NCBI GenBank assembly: GCA_024742275.1
Contig: JANSYS010000004.1
Location: 248,001 to 312,000, forward strand
Direction: 5' to 3'
DNA length: 64,000 nt
From: Alphaproteobacteria bacterium
Lineage (GTDB): Bacteria > Pseudomonadota > Alphaproteobacteria > Thalassobaculales > Thalassobaculaceae
Below are positions 43,049 through 51,420 of the stretch, piece after piece. Each line of letters opens with the position of its first letter. Within the stretch, counting starts at the first letter, position 1. The position numbers and the translations under genes are program-made. Under the pieces are notes generated by a model, which was not told where the DNA came from, searched no databases, and saw nothing but the letters and a program-made list of their open reading frames with translations.

Positions 43049-43960
43049 GTGGAGGACTGGCGGCGGGGCCGATCCGCATTCTGGCTGATCGGCCTGGGGC
43101 CGACCTTCTGGCTCCTCCTGTTCTTCCTGGTGCCTCTCGCCATCGTCTGGCTTTACAGCTTTGCCGAGCTGCGTGGCCTCGTCGACATGGAGGTCACGGG
43201 CACCCTCGACAACTACGCCCGTGCCCTCGATCCGCTCTATCTCGAAGTCTTCGGCAAATCGCTCGCGTTCGCCGGCATCACCACGGCGATCTCGCTGGTG
43301 GTCGGGTTCCCGGTCGCGCTGGCCATCGTCTTCGCGCCCCCGAGATGGCGACCTGTTCTCCTGCTCCTGGTGATCCTGCCGTTCTGGACCAACCTGCTGA
43401 TCCGGACCTACGCCCTGATCGCGGTCCTGCGGGTGCGCGGCTTCGCCAACTTCACGCTGGAATGGATTTGGGAGCAGTCGAACACGCTGCTGTCGCTGCT
43501 CGGCCTGGGGTCCTATCAGCTTCTCGGCGAACGTTTCGAGCCGCTGGAACTGCTCTATAACAACACCGCCGTCGTGATCGGGCTCGTCTATGTCCACCTG
43601 CCGTTCATGGTCCTGCCGCTCTACGCGGCGCTGGAGAAGCTCGACCGCTCGCTGATCGAGGCGGCGCTGGATCTCGGCGCGTCCCAATGGCGGGCGTTCA
43701 TGACGGTGGTGGTCCCGCTGTCCATGCCGGGCATCATTTCCGGCGCGATCCTGGTCTTCATTCCCGCTCTCGGATCGTTCCTGACGCCGGATCTGCTCGG
43801 CGGCACCGACAGCCAGATGATTGCCAATGTGATCGAGCGACAGTTCAAGAGCGCAAACGACTGGCCGTTCGGGGCGGCACTATCCTTCCTGCTGATGTAT
43901 CTGACCTTCGCGGCCCTCGCCTTGCGCGCCGTGCTCGCCCGCGGCCGGGGGGGGATCTGA
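43049..43960 (+). CDS. potH: Polyamine ABC transporter permease, PotH/PotB type
   Basis: Inner-membrane permease of 303 residues with six helices. The EAA loop is in IEAALDLGASQWRAFMTVVVPLSMPGI, and the family motif LIRTYALIAVL precedes it. GTG 43049 lies 49 bp after potF. It forms the translocation pore with the protein encoded one base downstream of its stop. Length and order match potH/potB. Confidence 0.92.
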   Translation: MEDWRRGRSAFWLIGLGPTFWLLLFFLVPLAIVWLYSFAELRGLVDMEVTGTLDNYARALDPLYLEVFGKSLAFAGITTAISLVVGFPVALAIVFAPPRWRPVLLLLVILPFWTNLLIRTYALIAVLRVRGFANFTLEWIWEQSNTLLSLLGLGSYQLLGERFEPLELLYNNTAVVIGLVYVHLPFMVLPLYAALEKLDRSLIEAALDLGASQWRAFMTVVVPLSMPGIISGAILVFIPALGSFLTPDLLGGTDSQMIANVIERQFKSANDWPFGAALSFLLMYLTFAALALRAVLARGRGGI

Positions 43961-43961
43961 C

Positions 43962-44792
43962 ATGGCCCGTGTGCCGATCGGCCCGCTCGAGTATACGCGC
44001 CGGACCTGGATGCGCCTGACCCTGTTGGCGACCTTCGTCTTCCTGTACGCGCCGATCGTGACGCTGGTGGCGTTCAGCTTCAACGACAGCCGGCGCAACA
44101 TCGTCTGGCGCGGCTTCACCACCAAGTACTACGAGAAGGCCCTGGGCAATTCCGAGCTCATCGAGGCGTTCGTAAACTCGCTGACCATCGCTCTCCTATC
44201 GACGCTGATCGCTACCGTGCTTGGGGCGTTGACCGCGCTGCTCCTGTGGCGGTTCCGTTTCCCCTTTAAGGCGGGATACGAAGGCGCGATGGCGTTGCCG
44301 ATCGTCATACCGGAGATTTGCATGGGCGTGGCGATGCTCGCCTTTTTCGCCAAGGTCGGCTGGCCGAGCGGGCTGCCGTGGCCGTTCTCGCTGTCCGCCA
44401 TCATCATCGCCCATGTGTCCTTCAGCTTTCCCTTCGTGGCGGTCGTCGTCCGCGCCCGCCTCGCGGGGTTCAATCAGGAACTGGCGGAGGCGGCACAGGA
44501 TCTCGGCGCGAGCGAGTGGCGGGTGTTCTGGGACGTGATGGTTCCGTTCATGCGGCCGGGTCTGGTCGCCGGTGCGCTGCTCGCCTTCACCCTCTCGCTG
44601 GACGATTTCGTCATCACATTCTTCACGTCGGGGCCGGACACCGTGACGTTCCCGGTCAAGGTCTACTCCATGGTCCGCTTCTCGGTAACGCCGGAGGTAA
44701 ATGCCGCCTCGACGGTCCTGATCGTTCTCACCGTACTGCTGACCAGCGCCGCCCTGTGGCTGCAGTTCCGCCAGGAGAAGAAAGAGTCATGA
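43962..44792 (+). CDS. potI: Polyamine ABC transporter permease, PotI/PotC type
   Basis: Second permease, 276 residues, six helices, with AFSFNDSRRNIVWRGFTTKYYEKAL near the start and the EAA loop LAEAAQDLGASEWRVFWDVMVPFMRPG. It begins 1 bp after potH and overlaps the ATPase gene by 4 bp (ATGA), so the importer subunits are made together. Typical of PotI/PotC. Confidence 0.93.
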   Translation: MARVPIGPLEYTRRTWMRLTLLATFVFLYAPIVTLVAFSFNDSRRNIVWRGFTTKYYEKALGNSELIEAFVNSLTIALLSTLIATVLGALTALLLWRFRFPFKAGYEGAMALPIVIPEICMGVAMLAFFAKVGWPSGLPWPFSLSAIIIAHVSFSFPFVAVVVRARLAGFNQELAEAAQDLGASEWRVFWDVMVPFMRPGLVAGALLAFTLSLDDFVITFFTSGPDTVTFPVKVYSMVRFSVTPEVNAASTVLIVLTVLLTSAALWLQFRQEKKES

Positions 44793-45916
44793 ACACGAGC
44801 GGAGATGCGGCTACCACCCGCGGCGCGCCCATCATAGAAATCTCTGGCCTTTGTAAGCGCTTCGGCGACTTCGCCGCCGTGGACAAGGTCGACCTGACCG
44901 TCGAACGTGGCGAGTTCTTCGCGCTGCTGGGGCCGTCCGGCTGCGGCAAGACAACGCTGCTGCGGATGCTCGCGGGGCTGGACCTGCCGACCGAGGGAAC
45001 GATCCGTATCGATGGGCAGGATATGTCCCTGGTCCCTGCCAACCGGCGACCGGTCAACATGGTGTTCCAATCCTACGCTGTGTTCCCGCACATGACGGTG
45101 CTCGACAACGTCGGCTACGGTCTGCGGATCGACGGGGTGGCGAAAGACGAGATCCGCCGGCGGGCCGAGGAAGCATTGGATCTCGTGAAACTCGGCGGTT
45201 TCGGCAATCGGCGGCCGGATCAGCTTTCCGGCGGACAACGCCAGCGTGTCGCTCTTGCCCGTGCCCTGGTCAAGCGTCCCAAGGTGCTATTGCTTGACGA
45301 GCCGTTGTCGGCACTGGACGCCAAGCTTCGTGAAGCGATGCGGCTGGAGATGGTCAACCTCCAGGAAACGGTCGGCATTACCTTCATCATCGTCACCCAC
45401 GACCAGTCCGAAGCCCTGTCGATGGCGACGCGGATCGCGGTGATGGACGCCGGCGTCGTCCAGCAGATCGCCCCGCCGGCGGAGCTCTACGAGTTCCCGG
45501 CCAGCCGTTTCGTGGCTGATTTCATCGGGTCGGTGAATATGATCGAGGGTCGGGTCGAGGCGGCGGCGAACGGTCGGATCCGCCTCGCTTGTCCGGGGAT
45601 CGCCGCGCCGGTGGAGATGGAGCAGGATCGGTTGCCCGCCGTCGGTTCAACCGCCTGGGTAGCCCTGCGGCCGGAGAAGATCGACATCACCAAGGAGGTA
45701 CCGCCCGAGCCCGGCCTCAACCGGGTCTCCGGCGTTGTCGAGGAGATCACCTACCTGGGCGAAACGTCAGTCTACCATGTGCGCGTTGCGCCGGACCTTC
45801 CGCTGATCAAGGTTTCCAGCGCCAACTTGGACCGGGTCACCCGCCGGGCCTTCACCTGGGAGGACCCGGTTCATCTCTCTTGGACCTCGTCCTGCGGCGT
45901 GGTGCTGGATCGGTGA
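44789..45916 (+). CDS. potG: Polyamine ABC transporter ATP-binding protein (PotG/PotA type)
   Basis: ATPase of 375 residues. Walker A is GPSGCGKTT, the signature LSGGQRQR, Walker B LLLDEPLSALD, and a TOBE domain fills the C-terminal third. The start ATG 44789 overlaps the permease stop. A long in-frame extension upstream lies inside the permease gene and is not used. It overlaps the next gene by 4 bp, so an alpha/beta hydrolase is appended to this transport operon. Confidence 0.93.
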   Translation: MNTSGDAATTRGAPIIEISGLCKRFGDFAAVDKVDLTVERGEFFALLGPSGCGKTTLLRMLAGLDLPTEGTIRIDGQDMSLVPANRRPVNMVFQSYAVFPHMTVLDNVGYGLRIDGVAKDEIRRRAEEALDLVKLGGFGNRRPDQLSGGQRQRVALARALVKRPKVLLLDEPLSALDAKLREAMRLEMVNLQETVGITFIIVTHDQSEALSMATRIAVMDAGVVQQIAPPAELYEFPASRFVADFIGSVNMIEGRVEAAANGRIRLACPGIAAPVEMEQDRLPAVGSTAWVALRPEKIDITKEVPPEPGLNRVSGVVEEITYLGETSVYHVRVAPDLPLIKVSSANLDRVTRRAFTWEDPVHLSWTSSCGVVLDR

Positions 45917-46827
45917 CTGCGGCGGACACGATCGAAGAGGCGGGAGGAGAGACCCGCTGGCTGGATCGCCCGGACGGCATGCACCTGCGCTACGCGGTCT
46001 TCGGTCCGGCAGGGCCGGCCGGCTGGTGTCTGTTCCTGCCGGGCTATACCGAGTTCATCGAGAAGCATCTGGAGACGGTGGACGACCTGCGCGCCCGCGG
46101 GTTCGGAGTCGTCGTGCTCGACTGGCGCGGTCAGGGCCTGTCGGCACGCTTTCTGCCGGATCGCTCGAAAGGTCATGTGGACAGTTTCGATACCCATCTC
46201 GCGGATCTCGACGCTGTCGTCGCCGACGCCGGGTTGGCGGACGGCGCGCCGGTCACGGTGTTCGGCCATTCCATGGGCGGGCACCTTGCGATCTGGTATT
46301 GCCGCAGGCACCCGGAGCGGGTGATCCGGGCGGTGGCGGTGGCACCGATGATCGGCGTTGCGGCATTGCGCCGACCGGTGGGGGCGCTGCTCGCGGTTTT
46401 TTGCGCCATCGGACTATCCGGCCGGTACGTTTTCGGCGGCGCGCCCTACGGACCGCACCGCCAGCGCTTCGAGGGCAACAGGTTGACATCGGATCGGGCG
46501 CGGTTCGAGCGGATCCATCGCCTGATCGCAGCCAATCCGGATCTGGCGGTCAGCGACCCGACGTTCGGCTGGGTCCGGGCGGCCTGGCGCTCGATACAAT
46601 TCACCCACAGTCCCGGATGGTTCGAGGCGATCCGGACACCGATCCTGGTCGCGCTGGCCGAAAACGACCGGATCGTCGACAACGGGGCGACCGAGCGGGC
46701 CATCCTGCGGCTGCCGAAGGTTACCGAACTGCGGGTCGCCGATGCCCGCCACGAGATCCTTGGCGAGACCGACGCGATCCGCGCGGAGTTCTGGGCAGCG
46801 GCCGATCGCTTTCTGGCGGAAAACTAA
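45913..46827 (+). CDS. Alpha/beta hydrolase, lysophospholipase/monoacylglycerol-lipase type
   Basis: Soluble alpha/beta hydrolase of 304 residues. The nucleophile elbow GHSMGG lies near residue 117, with later Asp and His candidates in LVALAENDRIVD and VADARHEIL. The sequence resembles PldB-type lysophospholipases. GTG 45913 overlaps the potG stop (GTGA), so it is co-transcribed with the polyamine importer. A link to transport is unproven; membrane repair is one possibility. Its stop overlaps by 3 bp the convergent stop of the GNAT gene. Confidence 0.85.
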   Translation: MTAADTIEEAGGETRWLDRPDGMHLRYAVFGPAGPAGWCLFLPGYTEFIEKHLETVDDLRARGFGVVVLDWRGQGLSARFLPDRSKGHVDSFDTHLADLDAVVADAGLADGAPVTVFGHSMGGHLAIWYCRRHPERVIRAVAVAPMIGVAALRRPVGALLAVFCAIGLSGRYVFGGAPYGPHRQRFEGNRLTSDRARFERIHRLIAANPDLAVSDPTFGWVRAAWRSIQFTHSPGWFEAIRTPILVALAENDRIVDNGATERAILRLPKVTELRVADARHEILGETDAIRAEFWAAADRFLAEN

Positions 46828-47297
46828 GCCGTCCAGACGTAGTTGATGTCGATGGCATCCCGGTTAGTCTCGACGAAGCCGAGGCGTTTGTAGAAACGGT
46901 TCGCCGGGCTCCCGTTCAGGACGGTGAGGCGGATCGGCTTTGCGGCCGCCGCGGCTTCCTTCATCAATCGCTCCATGACCCGTCGGCCGAGGCCCGCTCC
47001 CTGAGACTCCGGCGGAAGATAGAGGTGCTCGATCTCGATATGATCGCCGCGGTCGTGGACGGTGACACAGCCGGCGAAGTCACCGTCGATGTTGATCAGG
47101 CGCGTCGCGTGCGGGCTGAAGCCGGCCAAGAACCGGTCGCGAGCCCGCTCCGGCGTGTATCGACCGAGACGTTCCAGCTCCCCGCGCATGACCGCGATCT
47201 TGAGGGCGACCAGGCGATCGATATCGACTGGCGAGGCGGGACTGAATCTCAGCTCTTTGAGGGATGCGGATTTGGTCTGTACGCTTTCGCTCTGCAT
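46824..47297 (-). CDS. GNAT-family N-acetyltransferase
   Basis: Acetyltransferase of about 157 residues from ATG 47297, with a longer in-frame start at 47345 being less likely. The acetyl-CoA loop EHLYLPPESQGAGLGRRVMERL and the C-terminal segment VLNGSPANRFYKRLGFVETNRDA are typical. Polyamines or amino sugars are possible acceptors; none can be assigned. The start lies 102 bp from the plus-strand small gene and the stop overlaps the hydrolase stop. Confidence 0.82.
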   Translation of the reverse strand: MQSESVQTKSASLKELRFSPASPVDIDRLVALKIAVMRGELERLGRYTPERARDRFLAGFSPHATRLINIDGDFAGCVTVHDRGDHIEIEHLYLPPESQGAGLGRRVMERLMKEAAAAAKPIRLTVLNGSPANRFYKRLGFVETNRDAIDINYVWTA

Positions 47298-47398
47298 GGG
47301 TCCAATTCTGTACAGGTGTTCGGCTTGGCGCCCGCCGCCGGCCACCGTACCATGACGGTCGTTTCCGTCATCGCCCGCTCGGGCCTCCGGAGGGTCGC

Positions 47399-47578
47399 AT
47401 GCTCTTGATCGAGAAGATTATGGCCGCTTTTGTCAACCTGATCGCCATCGATCTGATGAAGCTGGATAGCGAAGATGTGGTCCGCGCCCGCCGGGAGTAC
47501 CTCGGTGAGAAGAAGGTCGTGGACGGTCCGGTGCCGCGGCCCGACGGTCGTCAGGTGGTCGTCCGTTTCGGACGCTGA
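47399..47578 (+). CDS. Small hypothetical protein
   Basis: Product of 59 residues from ATG 47399 with GGAGG eight bases upstream. The N-terminal half is hydrophobic (LLIEKIMAAFVNLIAIDLM) and the rest is basic. It lies 11 bp before the N-carbamoylputrescine amidase gene and could be co-translated with it. No family recognised. Confidence 0.55.
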   Translation: MLLIEKIMAAFVNLIAIDLMKLDSEDVVRARREYLGEKKVVDGPVPRPDGRQVVVRFGR

Positions 47579-47589
47579 AAGAGAACCGG

Positions 47590-48465
47590 ATGGCCCGCCG
47601 CGTGAAAGTTGCCGCGACCCAGATGGCTTGCACGCCGGAGGCCGCGGCGAATCTCGACCGGGCGGAGGCGTTGGTCCGTCGCGCCGCCGCCGAGGGCGCG
47701 CAGGTGATCCTGCTTCAGGAACTGTTCGAGACGCCCTATTTCTGCAAGGACCAGGATGCCGCTCTGTTCGCCCTGGCGCGGCCGGTCGAGGACAACCCTG
47801 TGATCGCCCGCTTCGCCGACCTCGCGCGCGAGCTCTCCGTGGTGCTGCCGTTCAGCTTCTTCGAGGCGGCGCACAACGCGCATTTCAACAGTCTGGTAGT
47901 GATCGACGCAGACGGGTCGGTTCTCGACCTCTACCGCAAAGCGCATATTCCCGACGGTCCGGGGTACCAGGAGAAATTCTACTTCACGCCGGGCGACACC
48001 GGGTTTCGGGTTTGGGACACCGCCTATGGCCGTCTCGGCTGCGCCATCTGCTGGGATCAATGGTTCCCGGAGGCGGCGCGGGCGATGGCGCTCAAGGGGG
48101 CGGAGCTGCTGTTCTACCCGACCGCCATCGGCAGTGAGCCGCCGCCGGCCCCGCCGGTGGACAGTTCCGGCCACTGGCGCCGGGTGATGCAAGGCCATGC
48201 GGGGGCCAATCTTGTGCCGCTGGTGGCGAGCAACCGGGTTGGACGCGAAGTCGGCACCAGTTCCGAAATCACCTTCTACGGAACCTCCTTCATCGCCGAC
48301 GAGACCGGCGCGGTCGTTGCGGATGCCGGTGGCGCAGACGAGGCGGTGATCACCGCGGTCTTCGACCTCGACGCGGTCCGAGCCCGTCGGCTCGGCTGGG
48401 GCGTGTTCAGGGATCGCCGGCCGGATCTTTATGGCGCGATCGCCACCAGCGACGGCGGACGCTAG
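47590..48465 (+). CDS. aguB: N-carbamoylputrescine amidase
   Basis: Nitrilase-superfamily enzyme of 291 residues that cleaves N-carbamoylputrescine to putrescine, CO2 and ammonia, the second step from agmatine. The triad is Glu44 (LQELFETPYFC), Lys117 (YRKAHIPDGPGYQEKFYF) and Cys154 (CAICWDQWFPE). The PDGPGYQEKFYF and CWDQWFPEAAR sequences are specific to this subgroup. No agmatine deiminase (aguA) is visible nearby. It fits the polyamine theme of the region. Confidence 0.93.
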   Translation: MARRVKVAATQMACTPEAAANLDRAEALVRRAAAEGAQVILLQELFETPYFCKDQDAALFALARPVEDNPVIARFADLARELSVVLPFSFFEAAHNAHFNSLVVIDADGSVLDLYRKAHIPDGPGYQEKFYFTPGDTGFRVWDTAYGRLGCAICWDQWFPEAARAMALKGAELLFYPTAIGSEPPPAPPVDSSGHWRRVMQGHAGANLVPLVASNRVGREVGTSSEITFYGTSFIADETGAVVADAGGADEAVITAVFDLDAVRARRLGWGVFRDRRPDLYGAIATSDGGR

Positions 48466-48483
48466 GGCTGGATCGCCTGATCC

Positions 48484-48523
48484 GATCAGACGCCCGAACC
48501 GATCAGACGCCCGAACCGATCAG
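48484..48523. repeat. 17-bp tandem repeat
   Basis: GATCAGACGCCCGAACC occurs twice in tandem (48484-48500, 48501-48517), followed by a partial third copy GATCAG, between convergent aguB and a small gene. The third copy supplies the small gene's stop region. A slippage product. Confidence 0.75.
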
Positions 48524-48813
48524 CTCATGTCGAGCAGCGCCGCGACCATCGCCGTCCATTCCTCGTCGAGGTCGCCCTTCGTGTGGGGCTTGCCGGCACG
48601 GCGGAACCAGTATCCGGCATTCATCTCGTCGCCCTCGAAGCGATGCAGGTGCGCGTGGACCCAGGCAGCGGGGGCGCCGTCATCGGCCTGAACGGTCTCG
48701 TGAGCGGTCTCCCAGGCGCCGCGGCCCTGATGCCAGAGGCCGAGCAGGGCCGCACCGAGGTTGTCGGGCGGTACACCCTCGTCTATCGATCTGCGAAATT
48801 CCTCAAAGGTCAT
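48520..48813 (-). CDS. Small conserved hypothetical protein
   Basis: Protein of 97 residues. It has the pattern LLGLWHQGRGAWETAHETVQ ... WVHAHLHRFEGDEMNAGYWFRRAGKP ... DLDEEWTAMVAALL. This pattern is familiar from a widespread family of short bacterial proteins of unknown function. No signal or membrane segment. GGAGCG precedes ATG 48813. It lies just upstream of the ugpQ stop on the same strand, so the two could be co-transcribed (ugpQ first). Confidence 0.7.
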   Translation of the reverse strand: MTFEEFRRSIDEGVPPDNLGAALLGLWHQGRGAWETAHETVQADDGAPAAWVHAHLHRFEGDEMNAGYWFRRAGKPHTKGDLDEEWTAMVAALLDMS

Positions 48814-48828
48814 GGCTACGCTCCGGGA

Positions 48829-49770
48829 TCACGGTCTCAGGCGCTGGATCGCGATGTCGGGATAGTCGGTGATGATCCCGTCGACGCCCATCTCCTTCAG
48901 CGCCTCCATCGCGTCCCCGTCGTTCACGGTCCAGACATGGACCTCCAGCCCGAGCGCGTGCGCTTCCGCCAAAGCTTCTGGCGTGAGGTCACGGTGAAAG
49001 GGCGACCAGATGTCGCCGCGCAGATTGGCGATGGCCCGAGGCACCGAACCATCGAAATCGTCGATGTCGAGACCGCCGAGCCATGGCGAGGGACCGGGGC
49101 GTTTCACCTGGACGTTGTCCAGCCAGTTGCGCGCGGCGGTCAGGTAGGATGTCCGGATTTCCGGCGCGATCCGTTTTACCTCGGAGAGAGTGCGCCAGTC
49201 GAAGCTCTGGACGATGGCCCTGTCGGCGACACCGGCCTCGCGGATCACGGCGACGACGGCGGCCGCGAACTCCTCCGGCGCCGCTGTTTCCTCCGGCGCC
49301 AGCGGCGACAGCTTGGTCTCGATATTGAATTCAAGGTCGGCCGGGCCCTCGGACTTGGCCATCGCCAGCACCTCGGCCAGGGTCGGCATGGCCGTGCCGT
49401 CGACCGGAACCTGATCGGTAAACCGTTCGGCGGTCCTGCTGCCAGGCCGGGTGCGGCCCACATCGACGGCCTGCAGATCGGCAAGCGTCATACTGCGTAA
49501 CGTGCGGGAGCCGTCGATCCATTCGCCGCCTATTCGCGCGAGATCGGGCGACAGGGTTCGGTCGTGGGAGACCACCACGACGCCGTCCGCCGTCATGCCG
49601 GTGTCCAGTTCGAGGACGTCGACGCCGAGCGTCATCGCCTCCCGGAAGGCCGGCAGGGTGTTCTCCGGCAGCAGACCCCGCGCCCCGCGATGGCCGTGAA
49701 TGTCGACCGCCAGGGCGGGAACGGAAGCGAGGCAGGCGAGAAGCGGCAAAAGAGTGAGTGTTTTTCGCAC
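48829..49770 (-). CDS. ugpQ: Glycerophosphodiester phosphodiesterase, exported
   Basis: Enzyme of 313 residues that splits glycerophosphodiesters into glycerol-3-phosphate and an alcohol. It has an N-terminal signal peptide (LTLLPLLACLASVPALA), the catalytic HGHRGARGLLPENT, metal-binding Glu in LELDTG and EFNIETK, and a C-terminal VHVWTVNDGDAME ... GIITDYPD. The frame remains open far upstream across ugpB antisense. GTG 49770 is chosen because the signal peptide begins there and AAGGAAC is upstream. It is divergent from the ugp importer, whose substrate it would generate in the periplasm. Confidence 0.9.
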   Translation of the reverse strand: MRKTLTLLPLLACLASVPALAVDIHGHRGARGLLPENTLPAFREAMTLGVDVLELDTGMTADGVVVVSHDRTLSPDLARIGGEWIDGSRTLRSMTLADLQAVDVGRTRPGSRTAERFTDQVPVDGTAMPTLAEVLAMAKSEGPADLEFNIETKLSPLAPEETAAPEEFAAAVVAVIREAGVADRAIVQSFDWRTLSEVKRIAPEIRTSYLTAARNWLDNVQVKRPGPSPWLGGLDIDDFDGSVPRAIANLRGDIWSPFHRDLTPEALAEAHALGLEVHVWTVNDGDAMEALKEMGVDGIITDYPDIAIQRLRP

Positions 49771-49835
49771 CTTATTGTTCCTTCCCAGGAAATGACGGTC
49801 CGCTATGGGACGCGATTGTTGGTTGATCGGCAAGC

Positions 49836-49864
49836 GTGTCACTCGATAGTCATCGAACTGTCCC
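49836..49864 (+). promoter_or_regulatory. Candidate PHO box between ugpQ and ugpB
   Basis: Three half-sites similar to the PhoB consensus CTGTCAT occur at exactly 11-bp spacing: GTGTCAC (49836-49842), TAGTCAT (49847-49853) and CTGTCCC (49858-49864). A possible -10 (TATATC region) lies about 20 bp downstream toward ugpB. The site suits phosphate-starvation control of both divergent ugp units. Each half-site has one or two mismatches. Confidence 0.55.
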
Positions 49865-50010
49865 CGTCGTGTAATTGTCTCTAGTATATCCATGCGGCGC
49901 GCCGATTTGGTGCCGGCCGGAGGGGCTCGTTTCAATAGTGGCCCCCTCTCGGTCAGCCCGGCGCTGGCGTCGCCGCCAACGAAAAGCAACCTGACCCCCG
50001 GGGGAAGAGC

Positions 50011-51321
50011 ATGTTCAAATCCAAGACTTTTATGGCCGGCATGGCGGGCGCTTTCGCCCTCTCCATGGCCAGCGAAGCGATCGCCGCCACGGAGATCCAG
50101 TGGTGGCACGCGATGGGCGGCCGCAACGGCGAACTCGTGAACGAGATGGCTGAGGGCTTCAACGCGACACAATCCGACTTCAAGATCGTCCCTGTCTATA
50201 AGGGCAACTATACGGAGACCATGACGGCGGCGATCGCGGCATTCCGCGCAAAGCAGCAGCCGCATATCGTTCAGGTCTTCGAGGTCGGGACCGCGACCAT
50301 GATGGCGGCCGAAGGCGCCGTCTATCCGGTCTACAAGCTGATGGAGGACACCGGTACAGCGTTCAACCAGGACGACTATCTGCCGGCCGTTGTCAGCTAC
50401 TACACCACGCCGGACAATAAACTGCTGTCGCTCCCGTTCAACAGCTCGACGCCGGTTCTCTGGTACAACAAGGACGCTCTGGACAAGGCTGGCGCGAAGG
50501 TCCCGACCACCTGGGCCGAGATGTTCGACGCTTCCGAGAAGCTGGTCGCGTCGGGCATGAAGTGCGGCTTCTCCTTCGGTTGGCAGTCCTGGGTCATGGT
50601 CGAGAACTTCTCGGCCTGGCACAACATCCCCATGGGCACCGAAGAGAACGGCTTCGCCGGGCTCGGCACCGAGTTTATCTTCAATAACGAGTCCGTCGTC
50701 GGCACCCTCCAGAGCATCGCCGACAGCCAGAGCAAGAACCTGTTCCAGTATGGCGGACGCCGCGGCGAGAGCCTGCCGATGTTCACCAACGGCGAATGCG
50801 GTATGTGGATGAATTCGTCGGCCTATTACGGCTCGATCGTCAAGCAGGCCCAGTTCGAGTTCGGTCAGAGCATGCTGCCGCTGAACACGGACGTGGCCGC
50901 CAAGCCGCAGAACTCGATCATCGGCGGTGCCACCCTCTGGGTTCTGGCTGGCAAGCCGGCGGCCGAGTACAAGGGCGTGGCCGAGTTCTTCAACTACATC
51001 TCTTCGGCCGAGGTTCAGGCCCGCTGGCATCAGGAAACCGGATACGTTCCGATCACCACGGCGGCGTACGAGTTGTCCAAGACCCAGGGTTTCTACGAGA
51101 AGAATCCAGGAACCGACACGGCCATCAAGCAGCTCAGCCTGAACACGCCGACCCCGAACTCCAAAGGCATCCGTTTCGGTAACTTCGTTCAGGTCCGCGA
51201 CGTGATCAACGAGGAGATGGAAGCGCTCTGGGCCGGCGATCAGACGGCGCAGGAGGCGATGAATGTGGCGGTGGAGCGCGGCAACGCGCTGCTGCGCAGG
51301 TTCGAGAAGGCCAACGACTGA
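50011..51321 (+). CDS. ugpB: Glycerol-3-phosphate ABC transporter substrate-binding protein
   Basis: Periplasmic binding protein of 436 residues, similar to E. coli UgpB throughout: WWHAMGGRNGELV, VYKGNYTETMTAAIAAFR, EVGTATMMAAEGAV, PFNSSTPVLWYNKDA, GMKCGFSFGWQSWV and the final AVERGNALLRRFEKA. A signal peptide ends near ASEAIAA. ATG 50011 follows GGGGGAAGA. It binds glycerol-3-phosphate or glycerophosphodiesters for the UgpAEC importer. A strong hairpin follows its stop before ugpA. Confidence 0.96.
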   Translation: MFKSKTFMAGMAGAFALSMASEAIAATEIQWWHAMGGRNGELVNEMAEGFNATQSDFKIVPVYKGNYTETMTAAIAAFRAKQQPHIVQVFEVGTATMMAAEGAVYPVYKLMEDTGTAFNQDDYLPAVVSYYTTPDNKLLSLPFNSSTPVLWYNKDALDKAGAKVPTTWAEMFDASEKLVASGMKCGFSFGWQSWVMVENFSAWHNIPMGTEENGFAGLGTEFIFNNESVVGTLQSIADSQSKNLFQYGGRRGESLPMFTNGECGMWMNSSAYYGSIVKQAQFEFGQSMLPLNTDVAAKPQNSIIGGATLWVLAGKPAAEYKGVAEFFNYISSAEVQARWHQETGYVPITTAAYELSKTQGFYEKNPGTDTAIKQLSLNTPTPNSKGIRFGNFVQVRDVINEEMEALWAGDQTAQEAMNVAVERGNALLRRFEKAND

Positions 51322-51363
51322 GGCCGATAGGCGCTCTCTCCCGAGCGCAAAGGAACCCTGCGA

Positions 51364-51393
51364 GGAGGCCGGCGCCGCGTAGCGCCGGCCTCC
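51364..51393 (+). promoter_or_regulatory. Intercistronic stem-loop between ugpB and ugpA
   Basis: A perfect 12-bp stem, GGAGGCCGGCGC (51364-51375) and GCGCCGGCCTCC (51382-51393), around the 6-nt loop CGCGTA. With no U-run, it likely keeps ugpB mRNA in excess by stopping 3' decay or partly ending transcription. Confidence 0.65.
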
Positions 51394-51420
51394 CGCATCG
51401 TGTGTTGCGGGGATTGAACC

